Shown here piece by piece: positions 27,418-36,045 of a stretch of DNA of 64,000 nt. Each line of letters begins with the position of its first letter. Position 1 is the stretch's first letter. The notes under the pieces were generated by a model. The model was not told the DNA's origin, searched no databases, and was given only the letters and a program-made list of their open reading frames with translations. The position numbers and the translations under genes are program-made. The DNA comes from Porticoccus sp041395745 (GTDB taxonomy: Bacteria > Pseudomonadota > Gammaproteobacteria > Pseudomonadales > Porticoccaceae): assembly GCA_041395745.1 (NCBI GenBank), contig JAWKZV010000001.1, forward strand, positions 744,001 through 808,000. Reading direction: 5' to 3'.

Positions 27418-28521
27418 ATGTCCGGCAACAGCATAGGCAAACTCTTTACCGTCACCACCTTTGGCGAGAGCCACGGCCCGGCACTGGGCTGTATCGTCGA
27501 CGGGTGTCCCCCGGGATTGCCCCTGTCCGAAGAAGACATGCAGCATGATCTGGACCGCCGCAAGCCCGGACAATCACGCTACACCACCCAACGCCGTGAA
27601 GAGGACCAGGTAAAAATCCTGTCCGGGGTGTTCGAGGGAAAAACCACCGGTTGTCCCATCGGTCTGCTGATTGAGAACACGGACCAGCGCTCCAAGGATT
27701 ATTCCAACATCAAGGACCAGTTCCGCCCCGCCCATGCGGATTACACCTATTTCCAGAAGTACGGCATTCGCGATTACCGCGGTGGCGGACGCTCCTCTGC
27801 CCGGGAAACGGCCATGCGAGTGGCAGCAGGTGCCATCGCCAAGAAGTACCTGAAGGCGGCAGCGGGTATCGAAGTGCGCGGTTACCTGTCACAACTGGGA
27901 CCGATTGCGGTGGAGCAGGTGCTCCTGGATGAGGTGGAGAACAACCCGTTTTTCTGTCCCGATCCGAATAAAGTGCCGGAAATGGAAGCCTTCATGCAGC
28001 AACTGCTGAAAGACGGCGACTCCATCGGTGCAAAAATTACCGTAATGGCCACCAATGTGCCGCCAGGACTGGGTGAACCCATTTTCGACCGCCTCGATGC
28101 GGAGATCGCGCACAGCCTCATGAGCATAAATGCCGTGAAGGGTGTGGAAATCGGGGCGGGTTTTGATGCCGTGGCCCAGCGCGGCACCGAACATCGGGAT
28201 GAAATTACCCCTGAAGGTTTCCTGTCCAACAACGCAGGAGGTATTCTCGGTGGTATTTCATCCGGCCAGACCATCGTTGCCCACCTGGCGCTGAAACCTA
28301 CCAGCAGCCTGCGTATTCCAGGCAAATCTGTGGATGTCCACGGCAATCCCATAGAAGTAGTGACCACCGGTCGCCACGACCCCTGTGTGGGTATCCGCGC
28401 CACCCCTATCGCCGAGGCTATGCTGGCCATCACGCTGATGGATCATCTGCTGCGCCACCGCGCCCAGAATCTTGATGTCGATACCGGCCTGAAACCGATT
28501 TCACCCGGCCTGGGCAGTTAA
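27418..28521 (+). CDS. aroC: Chorismate synthase
   Basis: The last step of the shikimate pathway, converting EPSP to chorismate with reduced FMN; 367 residues. The signatures are GNSIGKLFTVTTFGESHG at the start, RPGHADYTY-like RPAHADYTYFQKYG, and GGRSSARETA in the centre. The ATG at 27418 gives the universal N-terminus MSGNSIGKLF; the longer reading from 27373 adds 15 non-conserved residues. pabB later in the window uses this product. Confidence 0.98.
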   Translation: MSGNSIGKLFTVTTFGESHGPALGCIVDGCPPGLPLSEEDMQHDLDRRKPGQSRYTTQRREEDQVKILSGVFEGKTTGCPIGLLIENTDQRSKDYSNIKDQFRPAHADYTYFQKYGIRDYRGGGRSSARETAMRVAAGAIAKKYLKAAAGIEVRGYLSQLGPIAVEQVLLDEVENNPFFCPDPNKVPEMEAFMQQLLKDGDSIGAKITVMATNVPPGLGEPIFDRLDAEIAHSLMSINAVKGVEIGAGFDAVAQRGTEHRDEITPEGFLSNNAGGILGGISSGQTIVAHLALKPTSSLRIPGKSVDVHGNPIEVVTTGRHDPCVGIRATPIAEAMLAITLMDHLLRHRAQNLDVDTGLKPISPGLGS

Positions 28522-28527
28522 TTACCC

Positions 28528-29685
28528 ATGCAGCAGAACGCGGTGGAGCCGGTTCCATACTGGCGCCTGTCGGCGTTCTACTTCTGCTTTTTCGGCCTGC
28601 TGGGGGCCATGTTTCCCTACTGGTCCCTGTACCTGAAATCACTGGGCTTTTCCGCTGCGGATATCGGCCTGTTACTGGCGTTGCCGATGGCCACCAAGAT
28701 CGTCGCGCCCAATCTCTGGGGCTGGCTGGCGGATCATACCGGTCAACGCCTGCTGATCATCCGTCTCGGTGCCTTGCTGTCCTGCCTCAGTTTTGCCGGT
28801 ATTTTCTTCGGCCAACAGTTCTGGCTGGTGGCGCTGGTCATGGTGGGTTACAGCTTTTTTTGGAATGCGGTTCTGCCCCAACAGGAAGTCATCACCACCA
28901 GTTTCCTGCGGCAGAAGCCGGAAAACTACAGCAGGGTGCGGCTCTGGGGCTCAATCGGGTTCATCATCTTCGTGCTGGGCAGCGGCGCCTGGTTTGACCA
29001 CCACAGCATAACAAGCCTTCCTGTCATCGGCTTTTTGTTGCTGGCGGGGATTTTTATCACCAGCCTGGCAGTTCCGGCCCCTAACCAGCAATTCCACCAG
29101 CGCGCTTCCCAGGCCTTTCACCAGGCGCTTTTCCAGCCGGCAGTAATCGCGTTCTTTGTTGCGGGAATGCTGATGCAGCTTTCCCACGGCATCTACTACA
29201 GTTTCTTCAGTATCTACATGGAGATGCAACAATACAGCCGCAGCATGATCGGCGTATTGTGGTCCGTTGGTGTGGTGGCAGAAGTTGTTTTGTTTCTGGT
29301 CATGCACCGGTTGTTGCCGCGATTTGGGGTCCGCAACATCATGCTGGGGTGCCTGCTGCTCGCTACGTTGCGCTGGCTGCTGATTGGTCACGGGGCACAA
29401 TGGGTGATGGTTCTGGTGACAGCCCAGTGCCTGCATGCTTTTACCTTCGGCGCTTATCATGCTGCTGGCATCGATTGCATCAGGCGCCTATTTGAGAGCG
29501 GTAATCAGGGGAAAGCCCAGGCACTCTACAGCGCTTTTTGTCTCGGCCTGGGAGGAGCGGTCGGCTCCTGGCTTGGTGGGGTTGTGTGGGATCAGCGGGC
29601 TGTTCTGGCCTTCGAAATAGGTGCTATGGCCTGTTTTCTTGCCATGTTTGTGATCTGGTTCCGGCTCAAAGACAGCCGTCTTTAA
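28528..29685 (+). CDS. MFS_1-like / HcaT-family transporter
   Basis: A 12-helix carrier of 385 residues, related to the phenylpropionate permease HcaT and nucleoside:H+ symporter branch of the major facilitator superfamily. The N-terminus has FFGLLGAMFPYWSLYLKSLG, and the loop between helices 2 and 3 reads GWLADHTGQR. The substrate is unknown. It starts 6 bp after aroC, so the two are co-transcribed; I recall the same neighbour in Pseudomonas, which hints at a link to aromatic metabolites. Confidence 0.82.
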   Translation: MQQNAVEPVPYWRLSAFYFCFFGLLGAMFPYWSLYLKSLGFSAADIGLLLALPMATKIVAPNLWGWLADHTGQRLLIIRLGALLSCLSFAGIFFGQQFWLVALVMVGYSFFWNAVLPQQEVITTSFLRQKPENYSRVRLWGSIGFIIFVLGSGAWFDHHSITSLPVIGFLLLAGIFITSLAVPAPNQQFHQRASQAFHQALFQPAVIAFFVAGMLMQLSHGIYYSFFSIYMEMQQYSRSMIGVLWSVGVVAEVVLFLVMHRLLPRFGVRNIMLGCLLLATLRWLLIGHGAQWVMVLVTAQCLHAFTFGAYHAAGIDCIRRLFESGNQGKAQALYSAFCLGLGGAVGSWLGGVVWDQRAVLAFEIGAMACFLAMFVIWFRLKDSRL

Positions 29686-29741
29686 ATTACTTTTTTCTCA
29701 GCACCGCTATACTGGTTGAAATTTGAACAGGAGGTCATCTC

Positions 29742-30026
29742 ATGAAAGCCCTGCTGGTTGTCCTGATTCTGGTCGTTGTCTACGTCTTCTATCCGCAATA
29801 CGACCTGATGGTCAAACACAGTCCTTTTGACGAACACTCCACCCTGGAGGGGAAAGGCTATCTGAGTGAAGGCAGTTGTCGGGAAGCGGCGAGGGCCATC
29901 AATGCACAGTATTACCATTGCTCGGCGCGAAATCTTTGGGGTGAAATATTCGGCACTTATACCAGTTATGATCCCCAGGACCGCTATGATGACCCGCAGC
30001 AGTTCAAAGAACTGCACATCCAATAG
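29742..30026 (+). CDS. Small single-pass or exported protein, unknown
   Basis: A 94-residue protein with an N-terminal hydrophobic segment (residues 2-17, LLVVLILVVVYVF) and a soluble region containing two Cys (residues 46 and 60) that could form a disulfide outside the cytoplasm. The tail is Asp/Tyr-rich (YDPQDRYDDPQQF). AGGAGG lies upstream of the ATG. I do not recognise the family. A terminator follows, so it ends the prmB-aroC-MFS transcript or has its own. Confidence 0.7.
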   Translation: MKALLVVLILVVVYVFYPQYDLMVKHSPFDEHSTLEGKGYLSEGSCREAARAINAQYYHCSARNLWGEIFGTYTSYDPQDRYDDPQQFKELHIQ

Positions 30027-30057
30027 GATCTGCTGTAGCCCAATAGTTTCAGGCAAT

Positions 30058-30087
30058 AAAAAAACCCACGCATGCGTGGGTTTTTTT
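30058..30087 (+). terminator. Bidirectional intrinsic terminator
   Basis: AAACCCACG CATG CGTGGGTTTTTTT, between the small gene and tRNA-Pro. The A- and T-runs on both sides let it stop both convergent transcripts. Confidence 0.93.
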
Positions 30088-30093
30088 CATATT

Positions 30094-30170
30094 TGGTCGG
30101 TGTGAGAGGATTTGAACCTCCGACCCCTTCCTCCCGAAGGAAGTGCGCTACCAGACTGCGCTACACACCG
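30094..30170 (-). tRNA. tRNA-Pro (anticodon CGG)
   Basis: A 77-nt cloverleaf on the minus strand with encoded CCA. The acceptor CGGTGTG pairs with CACACCG, the anticodon arm is CTTCC-TTCGGGA-GGAAG with anticodon CGG, and the T-arm is GGAGGTTCAAATCC. It resembles E. coli proK. Confidence 0.97.
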
Positions 30171-30179
30171 GCGGCGCGC

Positions 30180-30207
30180 ATTATAGCACTCTCTTTTTCC
30201 CTGTCCA
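30180..30207 (-). promoter_or_regulatory. tRNA-Pro promoter
   Basis: On the minus strand: TGGACA (30202-30207), a 16-bp spacer and a perfect TATAAT (30180-30185), followed by a GC-only stretch (GCGCGCCGC) of the kind that makes stable-RNA promoters sensitive to ppGpp. Confidence 0.75.
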
Positions 30208-30314
30208 CGGTTGCCGCGCGCTAATGCCTTGACTATCTATGGCGTGACCATTGACAGCATTTGGGTTTTCATAACACAATCTTGCACCGCTTGAGGAACC
30301 GTGCAGGGCGATTA

Positions 30315-30983
30315 ATGCCAAGATCATCTTCCGATAGTACCGATAAAATCCGCGCCAAGAAAAAACGTTTTCTGGCCCGCGAAGAGCGCATCATCGACAA
30401 AGCACTGTATTTGTTGATCCGGGACGGCATTGATAAAGTGACCGTTTCAGCCATAGCCAAGGAAGCCGGAGTAGGCAAGGGGACTGTTTACAAACATTTC
30501 CTGACCAAAACCGAAATCCTGATGCGCATCGTGCTCGATTACGAGCGGAATATCACCGAGAACCTGCGCCTTGGTATCCAGGCTACCGATTCCGGTGATC
30601 CCGGTGCGGCAGCGCGTTCCTATTTCAAAGCCCGCCTGTCGAATCCCTCCCTGGATCGACTGGTGCAGCTGCTAGAAATCAAGCTGCAGGGAAATGATGA
30701 GGTAACGGACAAGATGGCGGAGCTGCACAAGTTGCGCCGCACCAATGTGGATGCCTTGAATGCCATGATCGTCAAACTGATCGAAAAGGGCATACTCGAG
30801 GACGTACCTCCGACCTATCACTATCTCGCCTGTTGGGCGCTGGCTCAGGGCGCAGTGGAAGCCTATTTCAACGTCAGCTATGGTGCCGACGTCGAAGATA
30901 AGCAGGATTTCCTGCGTTTTATCGCCAACATTGGCATCACCATGGGCAATCGCGGTCAGTTGCGAGACAACAAAGTTTTCTGA
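30315..30983 (+). CDS. TetR-family transcriptional regulator
   Basis: A 222-residue DNA-binding repressor. The N-terminal helix-turn-helix (about residues 30-75) reads VTVSAIAKEAGVGKGTVYKHF, a classic TetR signature. The C-terminal ligand domain has no obvious match, so the effector is unknown. The ATG at 30315 puts a short basic arm (IRAKKKRFLAREER) before the HTH. The DUF1285 gene starts 6 bp after its stop and is likely co-transcribed. Confidence 0.9.
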   Translation: MPRSSSDSTDKIRAKKKRFLAREERIIDKALYLLIRDGIDKVTVSAIAKEAGVGKGTVYKHFLTKTEILMRIVLDYERNITENLRLGIQATDSGDPGAAARSYFKARLSNPSLDRLVQLLEIKLQGNDEVTDKMAELHKLRRTNVDALNAMIVKLIEKGILEDVPPTYHYLACWALAQGAVEAYFNVSYGADVEDKQDFLRFIANIGITMGNRGQLRDNKVF

Positions 30984-30989
30984 CACCCC

Positions 30990-31553
30990 GTGCCTCCTTC
31001 TTACCAGTTCTTACTGGATAGTGCTCTCGCCCTGCAACAGCAGGGTGAGAACAAACTGCCGCCGGTTGAAAGCTGGCATCCCCCATTGAGTGGTGATATG
31101 CCATTGCTGATCCGCCGCGATGGGCAATGGCTTCATGAAGGTGTCGTTATTGAGCGTGAAGCGCTGGTGAGGCTGTTTGCCAGTATCCTAAAGCGTGAAG
31201 GTGACGAATATTTTCTTGTCACTCCCGTGGAAAAATGGCGTATCCAGGTGGAAGAGGTGCCATTTCAGGTCACATCCCTGGAAGTATTGGCGCAGGGCAC
31301 GCCTGAACAGGCGTTAGTTTTCACCACTAATACCGGCGACAAGGTCGCCGCCAGTGCTGACTCACCTCTACGGGTAGTCTCCGATCCAGACAGCGGTGAG
31401 CCATCCCCCTACCTGAGGGTTCGCCGCAATCTGGAAGGCAAGTTGACCAGAGCAGTTTTCTATCAGCTGGCAGCGTTAGTTCAGCCCGGCGCAATGGCAA
31501 ATGAAAAACGCCTCGGGGTAATCAGCCGAGGCGTTTTCTTTGCGCTGGAATAG
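30990..31553 (+). CDS. DUF1285 family protein
   Basis: A 187-residue cytosolic protein of the DUF1285 family, whose function is not established. Recognisable parts are WHPPLSGDMPLLIRRDGQWLHEG, the LVTPVEKWRIQVEEVPF block and YLRVRRNLEGKLTRAVFYQLA. It starts with GTG. Its last 16 codons are written over an intrinsic terminator (31505-31541), yet they encode the RLGVISRGVFFAL ending that fits the family, so both functions seem to be kept. Confidence 0.85.
   Translation: MPPSYQFLLDSALALQQQGENKLPPVESWHPPLSGDMPLLIRRDGQWLHEGVVIEREALVRLFASILKREGDEYFLVTPVEKWRIQVEEVPFQVTSLEVLAQGTPEQALVFTTNTGDKVAASADSPLRVVSDPDSGEPSPYLRVRRNLEGKLTRAVFYQLAALVQPGAMANEKRLGVISRGVFFALE
31505..31541 (+). terminator. Terminator embedded in the end of the DUF1285 gene
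   Basis: AAAACGCCTCGG / CCGAGGCGTTTT with a 9-nt loop, then CTTT. The stop codon of the gene (31551-31553) lies after the T-run. A-run and T-run symmetry also lets it act on transcripts arriving from the opposite strand. Confidence 0.8.
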
Positions 31554-31607
31554 TGAGATTCAGTCTTAACAATTATTAGAGATTAGAATCTTACTAATTT
31601 GATTTAA

Positions 31608-33248
31608 TTACATATTTGGGTAGTTTGGCCCGCCGGCGCCCTCTGGAGTTACCCAGATGATGTTCTGGCTGGGGTCCTTAATGTCACAGGTCTTGCAATG
31701 CACGCAGTTCTGGGCGTTGATCTGGAAACGCTTGCCGCCTTCACCATTGTCCACCACCTCGTAGACACCCGCCGGACAGTAGCGTTGGGCGGGTTCGTCA
31801 TAAAGCGGCAGATTATGGCTGATGGGTACTTCCAGATCTTTCAGCAGCAGATGGCAAGGCTGGGATTCCTCGTGATTGGTGTTGGAGAGGAATACCGAAG
31901 ACAACTTATCGAAGCTGAGTTTATTGTCAGGTTTGGGGTAGTCGATTTTTTTCGAGTCCCGGGCCGGTTTCAGCTTGCTGTGGTCCGGCTTTGGGTCGGT
32001 CAGCGTCCACGGCAGGTTGCCGTTGAACAGATTGATATCGATAAAAGCGTAGGCGGAGCCGACGATGTTACCCCACTTGTGCTGGGCGGGTCCGAAGTTA
32101 CGTTGCTGGTAAAGCTCCTTGTATGCCCAGCTGGCCTTGTAAATGGTGGTGTACTCGCTGAGTTCATCCCCGGAACGCTCTGCGGCGATGGCTGCAGCGG
32201 CAACTTCGGCAGCAATCATGCCGGACTTCATGGCACAGTGAATGCCCTTGATCTTGGCGAAGTTGAGGGTACCGGCGTTGTCGCCGATCAACAGTCCGCC
32301 AGCGAAGGTCATTTTCGGCTGGGATTGCAGACCACCCTTGACCAGGGCGCGGGCACCGTAGGAGATACGCTCACCACCCTCCAGGTACTGTTTGATCACC
32401 GGGTGATGTTTGTAGCGCTGGAATTCGTCGAATGGACTCACATAGGGGTTGGAGTAGGAGAGGTCGGTAATGAGTCCTACTGCCACCTGGTTATCCTCAA
32501 GGTGATAGAGGAAGCCACCACCGGAAGAATCGCTCTCGTTGAGGGGCCAGCCGGCGCTGTGAACCACCAGACCCAAGTGGTGATTTTCCGGCGGCACATG
32601 CCACAATTCCTTGATACCTATACCGTAGTGCTGGGGCTGTAGGGCCTCTTTATCGAGTCCAAAACGTGCAATCAGCTGTTTACCCAGATGGCCGCGGCAA
32701 CCTTCGGCAAAGAATGTGTATTTTGCACGCAGTTCCATGCCGGGCATGTAGGAATCCTTGTGCTCGCCATCCGGACCGACACCCATGTCACCGGTGATGA
32801 CGCCGCGTACACTGCCATCTTCGCCGTACAATACTTCAGCAGCGGCAAAACCCGGGAATACTTCCACTCCCAATGCCTCTGCCTGTTCTGCCAGCCAACG
32901 GCAGAGATTGCCCAGGCTGATGATGTAATTGCCGTGGTTGTGCATGGTTTTGGGGGCAAACAGGGACGGCACCTTGATGCCGCGAGTCTTGCTGAACACG
33001 TAGATGTCGTCTTCGCGCACCTCGGTGTTCAGGGGGGCTCCGCGCTCGCGCCAGTCCGGGAACAATTCGTTGAGGGCAGTCGGTTCGAATACTGCACCCG
33101 AGAGTATATGGGCGCCCACCTCGGAACCTTTCTCTACCACCACAACAGAGAGATTTTCATCGACCTGTTTGAGACGGCAGGCTGCAGCCAATCCGGCTGG
33201 TCCGGCGCCGACTATGACGACGTCGTAATCCATATATTCACGTTCCAC
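31608..33248 (-). CDS. Electron transfer flavoprotein-ubiquinone oxidoreductase
   Basis: ETF-QO passes electrons from reduced electron-transfer flavoprotein to ubiquinone at the inner membrane; 546 residues. The FAD motif is VVIVGAGPAGLAAACRL at residues 10-26. The C-terminal ferredoxin-like domain holds a [4Fe-4S] cluster: CPAGVYEV followed by NCVHCKTCDIKDP. It is divergent from etfBA, its electron donor, so the pathway for acyl-CoA and amine dehydrogenases is complete here. Confidence 0.96.
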   Translation of the reverse strand: MEREYMDYDVVIVGAGPAGLAAACRLKQVDENLSVVVVEKGSEVGAHILSGAVFEPTALNELFPDWRERGAPLNTEVREDDIYVFSKTRGIKVPSLFAPKTMHNHGNYIISLGNLCRWLAEQAEALGVEVFPGFAAAEVLYGEDGSVRGVITGDMGVGPDGEHKDSYMPGMELRAKYTFFAEGCRGHLGKQLIARFGLDKEALQPQHYGIGIKELWHVPPENHHLGLVVHSAGWPLNESDSSGGGFLYHLEDNQVAVGLITDLSYSNPYVSPFDEFQRYKHHPVIKQYLEGGERISYGARALVKGGLQSQPKMTFAGGLLIGDNAGTLNFAKIKGIHCAMKSGMIAAEVAAAAIAAERSGDELSEYTTIYKASWAYKELYQQRNFGPAQHKWGNIVGSAYAFIDINLFNGNLPWTLTDPKPDHSKLKPARDSKKIDYPKPDNKLSFDKLSSVFLSNTNHEESQPCHLLLKDLEVPISHNLPLYDEPAQRYCPAGVYEVVDNGEGGKRFQINAQNCVHCKTCDIKDPSQNIIWVTPEGAGGPNYPNM

Positions 33249-33400
33249 GGATATCTCCTTCAGGTTCTTATGTAAGGCGGGCAGACTGTGCTTTTAAGGA
33301 GCGGCAATTTTAGCTGGTATACCCCGGTGGTGCCACGCGGAATTCGGACCAATGAGTCAGTACCCATGGGTCGTGCTTATATCGTCAGAAAAGCGGGAGT

Positions 33401-33420
33401 TTGCCTTGATTTGCCTTGAT
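33401..33420 (+). repeat. 10-bp tandem direct repeat upstream of etfB
   Basis: Two exact copies of TTGCCTTGAT in a row, about 60 bp before etfB in the intergenic region between the divergent ETF genes. It may be a regulator site or chance slippage. Confidence 0.5.
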
Positions 33421-33477
33421 CAGGGCGGCATTATTACGCCCCTTCATAGCTAACCGACCATTTTCAAAGGGTATTTC

Positions 33478-34227
33478 ATGAAAGTACTTGTCGCTGTCAA
33501 ACGCGTTGTGGATTACAACGTCAAGGTACGGCCGAAAGCCGATGGCACCGGTGTTGACCTCAACAATGTCAAAATGTCGATCAACCCCTTTTGTGAGATC
33601 GCCGTTGAAGAAGCTGTCAGGTTGAAAGAGAAAGGCGCTGTCACTGAAATTGTCGCCGTTTCTATCGGTCCGCAACAGGCCCAGGAGCAGTTGCGTACGG
33701 CTCTGGCGCTGGGTGCCGACCGCGCCATTCTGGTAAAAACCGATGACGATCTCGAACCGCTGGCCGTGGCCAAATGCCTGAAGGCCGTCTGTGCCCAGGA
33801 GAATCCCGACCTGGTCTTGATGGGCAAGCAGTCCATTGATGGAGACAACAACCAGACTGGCCAAATGCTTGGGGCCCTGACCGGTTATCCCCAGGGCACC
33901 TTTGCGTCCCAGCTGGTACTGGATGGCGGAAAAGCCAATGTGACCCGTGAAATTGATGGCGGTCTGCAAACCCTGGCCCTGACTCTGCCGGCCATTGTCA
34001 CCACTGATCTGCGTCTCAATGAACCCCGTTACGCTTCACTGCCCAACATCATGAAGGCCAAGAAGAAGCCTCTGGATACAACATCGCCTGAAGATCTCGG
34101 TGTGGACACAGCGCCAAGAGTCAAACTTCTCAAGGTGGAAGCTCCTGCACAGCGAGCTGCGGGCATCAAGGTAGCCAGTGTGGATGAGCTGCTGGACAAA
34201 CTGAAGAACGAAGCGAAGGTGATCTGA
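33478..34227 (+). CDS. etfB: Electron transfer flavoprotein beta subunit
   Basis: The small, AMP-binding subunit of the soluble ETF heterodimer; 249 residues. It begins MKVLVAVKRVVDYNVKVRPK, with the signature VLMGKQSIDGDNNQTGQML near residue 120. The TGA overlaps the etfA ATG (ATGA type), which couples translation of the two subunits. Confidence 0.97.
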   Translation: MKVLVAVKRVVDYNVKVRPKADGTGVDLNNVKMSINPFCEIAVEEAVRLKEKGAVTEIVAVSIGPQQAQEQLRTALALGADRAILVKTDDDLEPLAVAKCLKAVCAQENPDLVLMGKQSIDGDNNQTGQMLGALTGYPQGTFASQLVLDGGKANVTREIDGGLQTLALTLPAIVTTDLRLNEPRYASLPNIMKAKKKPLDTTSPEDLGVDTAPRVKLLKVEAPAQRAAGIKVASVDELLDKLKNEAKVI

Positions 34228-35156
34228 TGAGCATTCTGGTTATTGCTGAACACGACAACAGCCAGCTGAAACCGGCTACCCTCAACACCGTCAGCGCCGC
34301 CCAGGCCATCGGTGGTGATATCCACGTATTGGTTGCCGGCAGTGGTTGTGCCTCAGTGGCGGATGCCGCCGCCAAGATTTCCGGAGTCAGCAAGGTCCTG
34401 CTGGCCGACAACAATGCATACACCCATCAGCTGGCAGAAAACGTTGCTCCGCTGGTGGCAGAACTGGCAACCGGTTACAGCCACGTACTGGCTCCGGCTA
34501 CCACGACCGGCAAGAACCTCTCCCCCAGAGTTGCCGCTCTGCTGGATGTGCAGGGCATTTCCGATATTAGCGCGGTGGAGAGTGCTGACACCTTCAAACG
34601 CCCGATTTACGCCGGCAACGTCATCGCCACTGTACAGAGCAGCGACGCCATCAAGGTCCTGACCGTCCGCTCCACCGCTTTTGATCCGGTAGTGGCAGAG
34701 GGAGGCAGCGCTTCTGTGGAAACCGTAGCTGGCGCACAGGATGCAGGCACCTCCGCGTTTGTCGGCGAAGAGCTGGCTGCATCCGAACGCCCTGAACTGA
34801 CCTCCGCTCGGGTGGTGGTTTCCGGCGGTCGCGGCATGGGTAGCAGTGAAAACTTCCACATGCTGGAAAAGCTGGCGGATAAACTGGGAGCGGCCGTGGG
34901 TGCTTCACGGGCCGCTGTGGATGCCGGTTTTGTACCCAACGACATGCAGGTTGGTCAGACCGGCAAGATTGTCGCCCCAGATCTCTACATTGCCGTCGGT
35001 ATTTCTGGTGCGATCCAGCATCTGGCCGGCATGAAAGACAGTAAGGTGATTGTCGCCATCAACAAGGATGAGGAAGCACCGATCTTCCAGGTTGCGGATT
35101 ACGGCCTGGTTGCCGATCTGTTCCAGGCGCTACCGGACCTGGATAGCAAGCTTTGA
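34227..35156 (+). CDS. etfA: Electron transfer flavoprotein alpha subunit
   Basis: The FAD-binding subunit of ETF; 309 residues. The C-terminal FAD domain shows VVSGGRGMGSSENFHMLEKL, ASRAAVDAGFVP, QVGQTGK and VAPDLYIAVGISGAIQHLAGM, all conserved. With etfB it accepts electrons from several dehydrogenases and hands them to the ETF-QO encoded divergently. A strong terminator follows. Confidence 0.97.
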   Translation: MSILVIAEHDNSQLKPATLNTVSAAQAIGGDIHVLVAGSGCASVADAAAKISGVSKVLLADNNAYTHQLAENVAPLVAELATGYSHVLAPATTTGKNLSPRVAALLDVQGISDISAVESADTFKRPIYAGNVIATVQSSDAIKVLTVRSTAFDPVVAEGGSASVETVAGAQDAGTSAFVGEELAASERPELTSARVVVSGGRGMGSSENFHMLEKLADKLGAAVGASRAAVDAGFVPNDMQVGQTGKIVAPDLYIAVGISGAIQHLAGMKDSKVIVAINKDEEAPIFQVADYGLVADLFQALPDLDSKL

Positions 35157-35168
35157 TCCTGCAGACAT

Positions 35169-35197
35169 AAAAAAACCGGCCCTAGGCCGGTTTTTTT
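35169..35197 (+). terminator. Bidirectional terminator etfA / DUF3106
   Basis: AAAAAACCGGCC CTA GGCCGGTTTTTTT, between the convergent etfA and DUF3106 genes. Confidence 0.93.
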
Positions 35198-35212
35198 ATG
35201 TCCTGCGATGAC

Positions 35213-35710
35213 TCAGCGGTAATTGCGGTTGCGATCATCCTTTTCCATTTTACGATGGTATTCCCGGCGCTGCTCCGGGCTCACATTGCGCCACTTGTCC
35301 TTCAGTTCCTCACGCCTTTCCGGGGGTAGGTTGCGGTATTTTTCTCTGGCTCTTTCTATGCGTTCACGCTCTTCAGGGGGAAGTGATTTGAAAAATTCCC
35401 GGCGTTCTCGCAAACGATCCCGCTCTTCGGGAGAAAGGGATTCATAGCGTCTGCGATCACCATCGCCGCGCTCTTTGCCACCCTTATCCTTATCCTTTCC
35501 CTGCCATTTGTCGGCCAGCAGCAAACCTGCTGCTGGGCGGCCGGCCCATGGACGCTCTGGACTCTGTACCGCTGAAAAGTGCCGGGGGGCTTCTCCTGAT
35601 ACGCGCTTCCCGTCCCAATGGGCCAGTGCCGGGGTGGCGAGCAGCAACACGGCCGTAAAGGCCAGCGGACGCCCCAGGGTGCGAAACAAAACACTTGTTT
35701 TGGATGCCAT
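35213..35710 (-). CDS. DUF3106 exported, charged coiled protein
   Basis: A 165-residue protein with a signal peptide (PLAFTAVLLLATPALA, cleaved about residue 30) and a highly charged second half built from repeated SPEERDRLRERREFF, LPPEERERI and LPPERREELKDKW modules, the DUF3106 pattern, likely a helical bundle. The function is unknown; a periplasmic sensor or chaperone-like role is only a guess. It is the last gene of the ECF sigma operon, 5 bp after the anti-sigma-like gene. Confidence 0.82.
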   Translation of the reverse strand: MASKTSVLFRTLGRPLAFTAVLLLATPALAHWDGKRVSGEAPRHFSAVQSPERPWAGRPAAGLLLADKWQGKDKDKGGKERGDGDRRRYESLSPEERDRLRERREFFKSLPPEERERIERAREKYRNLPPERREELKDKWRNVSPEQRREYHRKMEKDDRNRNYR

Positions 35711-35715
35711 GGCCC

Positions 35716-36045
35716 TTACCCCTTCAGGTTGCTGTCTTCTCTGGCAAGCCAGTAGTAAAAGTCCATATCTTCGTAGAGATCCATAGGCTCACTCAACAGA
35801 ACTTCCTCTTTGGTGGTCGAAGGTTTGCCATCCTCCAGCAGGTCCGGCGACAGCACCAGTACCAGCGCCAGAATTGATGCCAGGGCCATCCCGGTAGCGG
35901 GGATAAAGAATCGCGGCACACGTTGTTTGGAAGTGGCCAGCAGAGCCTGGTGGCGAGCCTCAGCGAGACGTAGGGCGGTATCGTCGTCGATGTCACGCTC
36001 TGAACGACGCAATACGCTCTGCATTTGTCTTTCAAAGTCATTCAT
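35716..36045 (-). CDS. DUF3619-like single-pass protein, likely anti-sigma factor
   Basis: A 109-residue protein with a cytoplasmic N-terminal segment (FERQMQSVLRRSERDIDDD), one membrane helix (about residues 48-67, IPATGMALASILALVLVLSP) and a short acidic outside tail. Overlap of its start with the end of the sigma-factor gene by 8 bp, and this topology, suggest an anti-sigma factor. The DUF3619-like assignment is tentative and no zinc anti-sigma motif is present. Confidence 0.65.
   Translation of the reverse strand: MNDFERQMQSVLRRSERDIDDDTALRLAEARHQALLATSKQRVPRFFIPATGMALASILALVLVLSPDLLEDGKPSTTKEEVLLSEPMDLYEDMDFYYWLAREDSNLKG

Noticed and set aside
31698..32642. Plus-strand ORF of 314 codons over ETF-QO
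   Set aside because: It is antisense to a complete gene with FAD and Fe-S motifs.
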